Below, in pieces: positions 17,153-23,789 of a DNA stretch of 27,483 nucleotides. How positions within the stretch are numbered: position 1 is the stretch's first letter; every line of letters begins with the position of its first letter. The stretch comes from an uncultured Christensenella sp. Its GTDB lineage: Bacteria > Bacillota > Clostridia > Christensenellales > Borkfalkiaceae. The stretch is from the NCBI GenBank assembly GCA_910578655.1, contig CAJTQE010000019.1:1-27483 (forward strand), read 5' to 3'. The translations under genes and the position numbers were made by a program. The notes under the pieces were generated by a model. The model was not told the origin of the DNA. It did not search any database and saw nothing but the letters and a program-made list of their open reading frames with translations.

Positions 17153-17395
17153 TTATATGTACATTTCTATTTCAAACATATATGTTGTAATCTGTGATTT
17201 GTGGGGGTCTTTGAAAGAACAGTTATATTTTGTAGTATAAAAAGAAAAGTCCTGATTTTCATCAGGACTAATCTTTGTTTTGTCATTGTCGTCTTTAAAA
17301 GTTTTTAACGGACTATTGCAAATTATTTTAATCTTATCGTCATAAACGATTATCTCTTTCACAAGGCTATCAATCAAAAGTTGCGGTTTATTTAT
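17153..17395 (-). pseudogene. C-terminal relic of a large serine recombinase
   Basis: The minus-strand reading frame contains LLIDSLVKEIIVYDDKIKI followed by an Asn. This matches the well-known C-terminal pattern of large serine recombinases of clostridial mobile elements (I-D-x-F/L-V-x2-I-x2-Y-D-D-K-x3-x-x-N). The frame is closed by a stop just upstream, and nothing of the catalytic or zinc-ribbon domains remains. The gene is therefore a fragment of at most about 80 residues. It lies directly downstream of the XRE regulator gene. The assignment rests on one motif and is moderate. Confidence 0.5.
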
Positions 17396-17436
17396 TCAAG
17401 CACCCGCCACAGTGCCATTTAAAATTTTTGTTTAAT

Positions 17437-17745
17437 CTATTGATTAAGAAGAGTTAATAGCGTGGCGATTATTTCTTTATTCTTTTTTGTCAGTTTTTTG
17501 TATGAATTGATAATATCTAATTCTTCATTTGACAAAATAATAGTTGTTTGATTTTCATTAAAAAATTCGGATAATGTAATTTCAAATGCTTCACAAATTG
17601 CTATTAAAGTTGTTAAAGACGGTAAAGTTTTCCGTGTAAACATATTTGTCAATGTTGACTGTGTCATAGCCGCTTCCTGAGCAAGCTGATAGTTTGTCCA
17701 ACCTCTCTCATTTTGTAAAGATTTTATGCGTTCAAGTATGTCCAT
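17437..17745 (-). CDS. XRE-family transcriptional regulator
   Basis: A 102-residue DNA-binding protein. Residues about 5-60 form a Cro/C1-type helix-turn-helix (NYQLAQEAAMTQSTLTNMF with recognition helix near 28-38). The C-terminal part (SNEELDIINSYKKLTKKNKEII) is typical of small clostridial XRE repressors. AAAGG precedes the ATG by about 9 bases. It is divergent from the methyltransferase gene, and the two promoters share a -35 region. A role as controller of the adjacent modification/nuclease genes, like C proteins of restriction-modification loci, is therefore likely but inferred. Confidence 0.88.
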   Translation of the reverse strand: MDILERIKSLQNERGWTNYQLAQEAAMTQSTLTNMFTRKTLPSLTTLIAICEAFEITLSEFFNENQTTIILSNEELDIINSYKKLTKKNKEIIATLLTLLNQ

Positions 17746-17786
17746 ATTAATTTACCTTTCGAAATTATTATGTAACACATTTGTAA

Positions 17787-17814
17787 ATTATATAAAACCC
17801 ATATGTATTGACAA
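17787..17814 (-). promoter_or_regulatory. Promoter of the XRE gene
   Basis: TTGTCA (17814-17809), a 16-base spacer and TATAAT (17792-17787) lie on the minus strand. The -35 element overlaps the -35 of the opposing methyltransferase promoter, so the two cannot easily be occupied together. Confidence 0.65.
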
Positions 17815-17837
17815 ATAGGCTACATAAGTGATATAAT
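17808..17837 (+). promoter_or_regulatory. Promoter of the methyltransferase cassette
   Basis: TTGACA (17808-17813), an 18-base spacer and TATAAT (17832-17837) lie on the plus strand, with an AAAAGGA ribosome site before the ATG at 17872. GTAACA (17772-17777) and TGTTAC (17850-17855) form a widely spaced inverted pair around the promoters and could be regulator half-sites. That last point is speculative. Confidence 0.75.
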
Positions 17838-17871
17838 TTGCTATATATTTGTTACTTAAAAGGATAAAGAT

Positions 17872-18861
17872 ATGGCAACAAACAGCAATCTTCAAATGTC
17901 CAGAGCAGGAAAGACAGATGAGTTTTACACTCAGCTTTCTACTATCGAAGATGAATTATGGCATTACCGCAAGTATTTTGAGGGAAAAAAAGTTTTGTGT
18001 AACGCTGATGACCCTGCGATTGCCGAAGATGGTTTTGACCATTTAGGTGATGACCTTGGTGGTTATACAAGTAATTTTTTTCGATACTTCCAATTAAATT
18101 TTCATAGGTTGGGTATTAAAAAACTTATTACAACTCACTATGTATCAGAAGGACAAAGTTATAAATTTGAAATAGTCTGTAAAGATAAAGGAAATCAAAT
18201 TGCTTTACCAGAATATGTAAAAACACCTTTACAGGGCAATGGCGATTTTCGTTCTGATGAATGTATTGAACTTTTAAATGAATGTGATATTGTTGTTACT
18301 AATCCCCCTTTTTCTTTGATGAAAGAGTTTTTACCTCTCGTATTAGAAAGTGGTAAAAAATTTCTTGTATTAGGAAATATAAATCACGTTACTTTTAGGG
18401 AAATCTTTCATTATTTTAAAAATAATCAATTTTGGCTTGGATATAATAGCGGACATTTTTGGTTTAAAGTCCCAGAATATTATAAAGAAAAAAACACTGA
18501 TTATAAACAAGATGATAAAGGTCAAAAGTGGCGGCGTATGGGTAATATCTGTTGGTTTACCAATATTGATATTGAAAAAAGACACCAACAGTTAGATTTG
18601 TATAAACATTATAATGCTACCGATTATCCAAAATATGAAACCTACGATGCAATAGATTGTAAAGAATATAAAGAAATTCCAGATGATTATTCCGGGGTAA
18701 TAGGTGTACCTATTACATATCTTGCTTATCATTGTGTTGACCAGTTTGAAATATTGGGAAAATTTGATGGCGGTACAGAAAGTAATGAATTAGATTTAGC
18801 TAAACCAATAATAAATGGCAAAGCAAAATACAAGCGAATTGCAATTCAAAGAATACAATAA
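17872..18861 (+). CDS. Adenine-specific DNA methyltransferase, M.EcoRI family
   Basis: It is predicted to transfer a methyl group from AdoMet to N6 of adenine in a short DNA site. The 329 residues are close to the 326 of M.EcoRI, and landmarks run in the same order: KTDEFYTQ (14-21), a CNADDP block (43-48), GDFRSDE (124-130), catalytic IVVTNPPFSL with NPPF at 144-147, YPKYETYDAI (252-261) and DYSGVIGVPITYL (272-284). The ATG has an AAAAGGA ribosome site. It is AT-rich compared with the chromosomal genes to the left. It is the first gene of a plus-strand cassette, 11 bases before the DUF262-HNH gene. Whether it recognises GAATTC cannot be read from the sequence. Confidence 0.92.
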   Translation: MATNSNLQMSRAGKTDEFYTQLSTIEDELWHYRKYFEGKKVLCNADDPAIAEDGFDHLGDDLGGYTSNFFRYFQLNFHRLGIKKLITTHYVSEGQSYKFEIVCKDKGNQIALPEYVKTPLQGNGDFRSDECIELLNECDIVVTNPPFSLMKEFLPLVLESGKKFLVLGNINHVTFREIFHYFKNNQFWLGYNSGHFWFKVPEYYKEKNTDYKQDDKGQKWRRMGNICWFTNIDIEKRHQQLDLYKHYNATDYPKYETYDAIDCKEYKEIPDDYSGVIGVPITYLAYHCVDQFEILGKFDGGTESNELDLAKPIINGKAKYKRIAIQRIQ

Positions 18862-18872
18862 GAGAAAAAATT

Positions 18873-19991
18873 ATGATTATTACTAGAACACAAATTTCCA
18901 TTGCCGAATTAATAAACGGCTACGAAGAAAAAGGTGCGGACGGTATTGAGGGCGTTGTAGCTTACGGCGGAAAACTTGACGTTCGTCCTGCATATCAAAG
19001 AGAATACGTTTATTCTGGAAAAGAACGTGATGAAGTTATACGTTCAGTTAAAAAAGGTTTTCCGCTCAATATAATGTATTGGTCGAAAGTTGGTAATGAC
19101 CATTACGAATTAATGGACGGACAACAACGCACAATTTCTATTTGCAGGTATGCGGCAGATGATTATCAAACATACAGTGTTGACCATAAATACTTTTTTA
19201 ATGTTACAGACCCTGTGGAAAGGCAATCATTTCTTGATTATACTCTCGATATTTATATTTGCGAGGGAACGCCAAACGAAATACACGAATGGTTTACAAT
19301 AATTAATATTGCAGGAAAAGTTTTATCTGCCCAAGAAATATTGAATACATCTTATACGGGGACATGGTTATCAGCAGCAAAGTTATTTTTCTCTAAACCG
19401 CAATGCACGGCATACAATATGGCTAATGACTATATGACAGGTTCACCTATTCGTCAACAATATCTTGAAACAGTATTAAATTGGATTTCTGATAGAGATG
19501 GTTTTGAAAATATAAAGGATTATATGGCTTTACATCAACACGACGAAAACGCTGATGATATTATAAATTATTATAAAAATGTTATTGAATGGATAGAAAA
19601 AACGTTTCCCAATAAACGCAAAAGTCTTATGGCTGGTTTGCAATGGGGCTTAATGTATAACGCACATAAAGATGATAATTTAAACCCTATCGCAACAGAA
19701 CAAGAGATTAAAACACTTTTGCAGGACGATGATGTAACAAATCAAAAAGGTGTTTATGAATACATACTGACACGGAACGAAAAATATCTAAGTATTCGCG
19801 CGTTTGATACAAGAGAAAAACGGAAAGTTTATGAGCGACAAAATCAAAAATGCGCCGATTGTGGTAAACATTTTGAAATAGAAGATATGGAAGCTCATCA
19901 TAAAGTACGTTGGACGGACGGCGGTCATACTACAATAGATAACTGTGTAATGCTATGTAAAAAGTGCCACGATAAAAGACATGGTGAATAG
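18873..19991 (+). CDS. DUF262-HNH nuclease, putative restriction partner
   Basis: A 372-residue fusion. The N-terminal DUF262 (ParB/GmrS-like NTPase fold) shows RPAYQREYVYS (38-48), PLNIMYW and DGQQRTISI (82-90). The C-terminal HNH endonuclease has zinc cysteines C327/C330 and C362/C365, catalytic His343 (AHHKVRW), Asn357 and His366 (CHDKRHG). DUF262 plus HNH architecture is known from modification-dependent restriction such as GmrSD and from other phage-defence nucleases. Here it directly follows an EcoRI-type methyltransferase, so it is the likely restriction or effector component. The ribosome site is weak (AGAGA), which suggests coupling to the methyltransferase. Whether it cuts unmethylated or modified DNA is unknown. 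Confidence 0.85.
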   Translation: MIITRTQISIAELINGYEEKGADGIEGVVAYGGKLDVRPAYQREYVYSGKERDEVIRSVKKGFPLNIMYWSKVGNDHYELMDGQQRTISICRYAADDYQTYSVDHKYFFNVTDPVERQSFLDYTLDIYICEGTPNEIHEWFTIINIAGKVLSAQEILNTSYTGTWLSAAKLFFSKPQCTAYNMANDYMTGSPIRQQYLETVLNWISDRDGFENIKDYMALHQHDENADDIINYYKNVIEWIEKTFPNKRKSLMAGLQWGLMYNAHKDDNLNPIATEQEIKTLLQDDDVTNQKGVYEYILTRNEKYLSIRAFDTREKRKVYERQNQKCADCGKHFEIEDMEAHHKVRWTDGGHTTIDNCVMLCKKCHDKRHGE

Positions 19992-20079
19992 AATTTGTTT
20001 AATTGATAATTCTCTAAAATATCTATTATAATTTAGGCGTTTTATGTTTTATTTACTTTTCTATTGATATTTAAAGTTG

Positions 20080-20085
20080 TATAAT
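20080..20085 (+). promoter_or_regulatory. -10 box just before the nuclease-like gene
   Basis: TATAAT ends six bases before the ATG at 20092, so transcription would begin at the start codon. No good -35 element or ribosome site is visible. It is a candidate leaderless promoter, weaker than the one at 8187-8215. Confidence 0.4.
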
Positions 20086-20091
20086 TAATAT

Positions 20092-21522
20092 ATGAAAAAA
20101 AGTGATGAACTCTTTAAAATTTTTAATTCAAAATTAAAAAAATATTCTACTTGTGAAGTCGCGAAAATGTTTGCTTCGTTTGATAGATATTACTTTAAAA
20201 ATCATAAGGATGAACCTTTAACCAAAACATTTTATAATGGTTATACTACAACAAAGGTGCTTGTTCGACCGTGGCTTTTCAAGGATATTATCTATTATAG
20301 TACATTTTTCAACGACCATAGGTCTAACATTACCGAAGATGAAGCGTGGAATTTATACCTTCTATATAGTAATTATTCTGAGGCAATTGAAGCAGAGTAC
20401 GCAGATTTTAATTATGCAGATACATCTCAAAACATTTTAACGCCAATTCTGTATGGTCATATGCAAGTGCAGGCAATTTATCAAGTTACACAATATCTGT
20501 TTATTAACAGATTTAATAGAAATTACCATTTGCTTAAAAATGTAGAGTTAAACTCAATAAGTTTAAACACTATTATAAATGAAAGATATCAAATAGACCT
20601 AAAAACATATTGTAAATATTTAAGTATAATTGCTTTGCTGTCTGTCAGTTTTACTAATTTAACTGATAAACTAATATTAAACACTATTTATGACCAAGAT
20701 TTATATTTAACAATTTTAGATGATTTGTCTATTACTTATAGTGTGAGCAGGTCAAAGAATAATAAAGAAATTTTTGATGTCTTACCTATTTTGCATACAG
20801 GACTTGACGAATATTTAGTACCAAGTATTTGCAATTTAGTTTCAAATCTTAAAGACAAATTATGTTGGCTTTTAAAAGATGAATTTAACAAAAAATCTTC
20901 TAGCAAAAATATTTTTGTGGTTAAATTTGGGGAAATTTTTGAAAACTACGTTTTTGAAATTTTAATTAAACAATACGGAAAAGCGAATGTAAATAAAATT
21001 CCTCGCGTTAAAGATGAAAAATCAGCAGATTTTATTATTAGTAGCAAAAATTATTTGTTTATAATAGAAGTAAAATCTGGCGTTGCAAGTATAAATGCCA
21101 AACTTGAAAATTTAGATATTCAATCTTTAAATAATTTTATTGAGCGCAATGTTGTAGATGCTATGAAACAATTAGACTTTTCATCTAAAAAATTTAAAGA
21201 TGAAAGAGAAATAATTTGTATAATTGTAAATTATGACTTGATTTATGTAGAAGACTGCATTTTATTTGATATAACATCAAGATATGAACCAAAATATTTT
21301 AACGCAAATAATTTAATCCTATTTGGTATTGATAACTTTGAAAACTTTATTTATAAATTTAATACCTTAAATAAGTTAGAAGAACTTTTAGTAAAATATA
21401 ATGGACAGAAATTAAACGTACATAAATTAAAAGAAAATTGCGAAATTTCAAGTAATTATTTTTTTGATGATATATTTACAAAAGAAACGGACGACTTTAT
21501 TAGATTAGTACAAAGCAAATAA
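20092..21522 (+). CDS. Unrecognised protein with PD-(D/E)XK nuclease-like core
   Basis: A 476-residue protein that I cannot place in a named family. The first 270 residues are mostly helical, with many Tyr, Leu and Asn. Residues about 278-330 carry a PD-(D/E)XK-like arrangement: helix GEIFENYVFEIL (Glu281/284), then SADFII (Asp313) and a strand YLFIIEVKSG with Glu326 and Lys328. The pattern fits nucleases of restriction or defence systems. It lies 100 bases after the DUF262-HNH gene on the same strand and is strongly AT-rich like it. It may be a third component of the cassette or a separate defence gene. The ATG at 20092 has no ribosome site, but a TATAAT lies six bases before it. Confidence 0.75.
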   Translation: MKKSDELFKIFNSKLKKYSTCEVAKMFASFDRYYFKNHKDEPLTKTFYNGYTTTKVLVRPWLFKDIIYYSTFFNDHRSNITEDEAWNLYLLYSNYSEAIEAEYADFNYADTSQNILTPILYGHMQVQAIYQVTQYLFINRFNRNYHLLKNVELNSISLNTIINERYQIDLKTYCKYLSIIALLSVSFTNLTDKLILNTIYDQDLYLTILDDLSITYSVSRSKNNKEIFDVLPILHTGLDEYLVPSICNLVSNLKDKLCWLLKDEFNKKSSSKNIFVVKFGEIFENYVFEILIKQYGKANVNKIPRVKDEKSADFIISSKNYLFIIEVKSGVASINAKLENLDIQSLNNFIERNVVDAMKQLDFSSKKFKDEREIICIIVNYDLIYVEDCILFDITSRYEPKYFNANNLILFGIDNFENFIYKFNTLNKLEELLVKYNGQKLNVHKLKENCEISSNYFFDDIFTKETDDFIRLVQSK

Positions 21523-21604
21523 AAATCGATTTATGTACTAAGTTTTTCGCCTTTTTAATGCAATAATTAACGAAGCTGAAAAAGTTCAATTTGCATTTAC
21601 TATT

Positions 21605-21614
21605 CCCAGCCATA
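21605..21614 (+). other. Candidate attachment site (tRNA 3' end copy)
   Basis: CCCAGCCATA is identical to the tRNA-Gln 3' end plus two flanking bases (16806-16815), in the same orientation. It is followed within a few bases by a terminator hairpin, just as the tRNA is. This fits an attR or a junction between tandem islands about 4.8 kb from the tRNA. Ten bases is short, so chance cannot be excluded on the match alone; the change of composition here and the hairpin support it. Confidence 0.5.
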
Positions 21615-21670
21615 GACACTATATATTGTAGGTTTCGATTTAGAAACACAATATATAGTGTCTTTCTTTT
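21614..21670 (+). terminator. Strong terminator hairpin after the att-like site
   Basis: A perfect 16-bp inverted repeat (21614-21629 with 21648-21663) and an 18-base loop are followed by TTCTTTTTT on the plus strand. It would terminate the nuclease-like gene now. If the att reading is right, it is the original terminator of tRNA-Gln displaced by the insertion. The remaining 21671-21757 shows no gene. Confidence 0.7.
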
Positions 21671-21757
21671 TTGACTGTTTTTCAAAACTGTCTAAAAATA
21701 GGCGATTTTGGGGCTTTTTTACCCCGATTTGGGAGTTTTTTGGGAATTGGCAGAGGT

Positions 21758-22534
21758 TTAAGTGTTAAAATCCAACTGCATATAGTCCACTTTTTGAGCT
21801 TCCTTCAAATAAAATTCGTCTGAATAATGTGTGTAAACGGTTGTCGTTATCGTACCTGTCAAAGAATGTCCCGCCCAAATGCTTACAACTTCGCCCGAAA
21901 CGCCGCTCTCCTTGCACCTACTAATAAACGTATGCCTTAGCTCGTGCGAATGATGATTCGGGAACAACCGCTTCATAGTTGTTTGCAAAGTGTTCAAATT
22001 TACGTTCTTTGCCTTTTTGAAATCAATATACGGCAACATACGTTTCATCATCGGCGTAAACGGTATTTTACGTTTGACTACGTTTTTACCCATACGCTCT
22101 TTACTCGTTTCGCATTCGAGCCACGTTCCGTCAATGATTTTCAGGCTTGCAAGCTCGCTTCGCCTGAGCCCTGCATACAAAAGCACGAGAAATGCGTGAG
22201 AAGTATCTTTTTTGAGATCTGCAAGACAATGGTTTACAAGCTTCTTATCTTCCTCGTAAGTGAACGCCGTTCCGCTTTTACTTTGATAGTTAGGCACAAC
22301 CACCTTTTTCATAGGCGAAGAAATGTTGTAATCGTCCGCAACCATATCGAATACACATCTGAGTATAAGGAACAACTTGTGCGCCATTCGTATCGTCCCC
22401 TTATCAACGTATGTCAACAGGTAGTTTTGCAACATACTTCTGTCTATTTCTATTGCGCCCACTTCACCTACTGAGGCGCAAGTATGCGCAAATTGGGTTG
22501 CGCTGGCGCAAAAGTGTGGTTTTGCTTGCGCCAT
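21758..22534 (-). CDS. Tyrosine recombinase (integrase), probably 5'-truncated
   Basis: A 258-residue protein with a complete catalytic domain: Arg124 in LLYAGLRRSEL, HELRHT (His197, Arg200), His223 in IWAGHS and nucleophile Tyr234 in VYTHY. Part of the SAM-like core-binding domain is present (about 30-82). The arm-binding domain and the start of the core-binding domain, present in usual integrases of 350-400 residues, are missing. The first 28 residues (MAQAKPHFCASATQF...) are odd and are encoded by a cluster of GCGCAA repeats. There is no ribosome site at this ATG, and the frame is closed six bases upstream. It lies 144 bases from the att-like site with its 3' end facing it. It probably belongs to the right-hand element, and its activity is doubtful. 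Confidence 0.85.
   Translation of the reverse strand: MAQAKPHFCASATQFAHTCASVGEVGAIEIDRSMLQNYLLTYVDKGTIRMAHKLFLILRCVFDMVADDYNISSPMKKVVVPNYQSKSGTAFTYEEDKKLVNHCLADLKKDTSHAFLVLLYAGLRRSELASLKIIDGTWLECETSKERMGKNVVKRKIPFTPMMKRMLPYIDFKKAKNVNLNTLQTTMKRLFPNHHSHELRHTFISRCKESGVSGEVVSIWAGHSLTGTITTTVYTHYSDEFYLKEAQKVDYMQLDFNT
22451..22531. repeat. Cluster of six GCGCAA/TTGCGC copies
   Basis: The hexamer GCGCAA or its complement occurs near 22451, 22473, 22483, 22496, 22504 and 22524, within about 80 bases. It sits in the 5' part of the recombinase reading frame. It could be a set of protein-binding arm sites or sequence joined to a truncated gene. Confidence 0.5.
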
Positions 22535-22684
22535 AAATTATTAGAATGCAACCGTTTAACGACCGCTTGCAAGTCTTGTAATTAGCGCATACGCACCACC
22601 TCCTCAAAACGTATCTATTCAAACCCCTTCACTTACTAATGCTAAATTTCGCCCCTATTTGTAGGGTATTTTTTTGAAAAATTT

Positions 22685-22725
22685 ATTAAAAAATATAAGC
22701 CGCACGAAATCTATCGTGCGGCTTA
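22685..22725 (-). terminator. Terminator of the hsdR-fic operon
   Basis: A perfect 12-bp stem (22696-22707 with 22714-22725) and a 6-base loop are followed on the minus strand by TATATTTTTT. It lies 15 bases after the stop of the winged-helix gene. Between it and the recombinase (22535-22684) I see a strong but unused GAGGAGGTGG ribosome site before ATG CGC TAA at 22590-22582, and no gene. Confidence 0.85.
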
Positions 22726-22739
22726 CGCATATTCAACAG

Positions 22740-23567
22740 CTATTTACTTGTAAATTCGCCTATCAGCTCCAAATGGTTTTCTCTGTCGTCATCGGCATCC
22801 CAAACCAAATGCAAAATGTTATCTCCCCAATAGGAAAAAGTTATATAGTCTTCGTCTATTCGTGAATCAAACAGATGTATCTGCGGATTATCTTTTTCTC
22901 CGTTATACTCTGCGGCGAACACTACACCGAACAATGCAAATACAAATATCTTATCTAAAGTTTCAAGCTCGTACTTTTTTGTTCCGTCCGAAGAATAGCT
23001 TCCCGGACGGTCGTCATACGTTTCTCCCGTCAAATGATTTATTTTTATATGATTAGGGGGAGTCGGCTTATTGTCCTTATTACTTATCCAAGAACTGTAA
23101 CGTATAACAAAAAAATTTGCATTTCTCACGCCGTAAGATTCGTCTATATTTGCCCTTTTCAGATATTCCCGTCTTAAATATCTGCGGTCTATTTTATAAT
23201 CGTCTAAATCATCCGAATCGTACCATGAACCGTCTCTTTTGAACTTATAGTCTTCCCAATCCCAGTCTCTGAATCCCGCTTTGTTTTCCGTATCATAGAG
23301 CATATCTAAGGTTAAACCTGCTCCGTACCTTCCACCCGGCGCACCGATATATCTGTACTTGTTTTTGAGTTGTTTGCCCGTATCACTAAAAGTATGTACG
23401 ACTTCTATTAGCCCTTCTTCACGCAAACTCTTTAACGTCATTTGCATTAGCCGCTCGGATATACAGAGCTTGTCCGCAAGCGCAAGCATATCTATATATT
23501 TGCCGTTATGCGCTATGATATAGTTAACTATAATTTCTTTGCGTTCTTCGGGCGTCGGCTTTCGCAT
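22740..23567 (-). CDS. Winged-helix protein of unknown function (frameshifted gene)
   Basis: A 275-residue open frame from ATG 23567. Residues about 8-60 form a DeoR-like winged helix (IVNYIIAHNGKYIDMLALAD, then a recognition helix near 36-50 and REEGLIEV). The remaining 200 residues are polar, rich in Asp and Tyr, with no motif I know (for example WDWEDYKFKRDG and ITFSYWGDN). The frame continues upstream without a start codon to a stop at 23651-23649, encoding protein-like sequence (DNPEYYKKDNGYWAVPEF). This joins in the -1 frame to a properly initiated fragment at 23728-23624. The true gene was therefore probably about 329 residues and carries a frameshift, or a sequencing error. It is the last gene before the operon terminator. 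Confidence 0.65.
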   Translation of the reverse strand: MRKPTPEERKEIIVNYIIAHNGKYIDMLALADKLCISERLMQMTLKSLREEGLIEVVHTFSDTGKQLKNKYRYIGAPGGRYGAGLTLDMLYDTENKAGFRDWDWEDYKFKRDGSWYDSDDLDDYKIDRRYLRREYLKRANIDESYGVRNANFFVIRYSSWISNKDNKPTPPNHIKINHLTGETYDDRPGSYSSDGTKKYELETLDKIFVFALFGVVFAAEYNGEKDNPQIHLFDSRIDEDYITFSYWGDNILHLVWDADDDRENHLELIGEFTSK

Positions 23568-23623
23568 TAAAAACTCTGGAACCGCCCAATAACCGTTGTC
23601 CTTCTTGTAGTATTCGGGATTAT

Positions 23624-23728
23624 CTATCTCGATAAACCGTACTTTTCTTTATGGAGTTTATTACCTTGATAGAAATCATTTATCGTATGCTTTCTATGCT
23701 TTCGCTTTTTCTTCGGCTCATCCGACAT
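23624..23728 (-). pseudogene. N-terminal fragment of the frameshifted winged-helix gene
   Basis: ATG 23728 has an AGGA ribosome site 12 bases upstream and begins MSDEPKKKRKHRKHT, a very basic segment. After 34 codons it meets TAG at 23626-23624. The downstream frame, shifted by -1, is open from 23648. A one-base loss in the A-rich stretch at 23650-23642 would explain both. The stretch is not a canonical slippery heptamer, so programmed frameshifting is not favoured. Confidence 0.6.
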
Positions 23729-23750
23729 CTGTATTTTATCCTAAAAAATT

Positions 23751-23789
23751 TCAATCTTCCGTTTCGTAAGAGTATGAATAATCAATCTT
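23751..23789 (-). pseudogene. Second copy of the fic gene 3' end
   Basis: The minus strand encodes KIDYSYSYETED followed by a stop, against GIDYSYYYETED and stop at the end of fic (24513-24475). At DNA level 23753-23786 and 24477-24510 match at 30 of 34 positions. The copy overlaps the stop codon of the intervening 219-residue gene in another frame. It marks a duplication around that gene. Confidence 0.75.

Noticed and set aside
21581..21600. Remnant of the tRNA T arm left of the att-like site
   Set aside because: GTTCAA matches the tRNA, but its distance to CCCAGCCATA is five bases longer than in the tRNA and the bases between do not align. Only the 10-bp match is kept.
23642..23650. Programmed -1 frameshift site in the winged-helix gene
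   Set aside because: The A-rich stretch AAAGAAAAG does not form a canonical X-XXY-YYZ heptamer in the upstream frame, and no pseudoknot is obvious. A simple indel is more likely.
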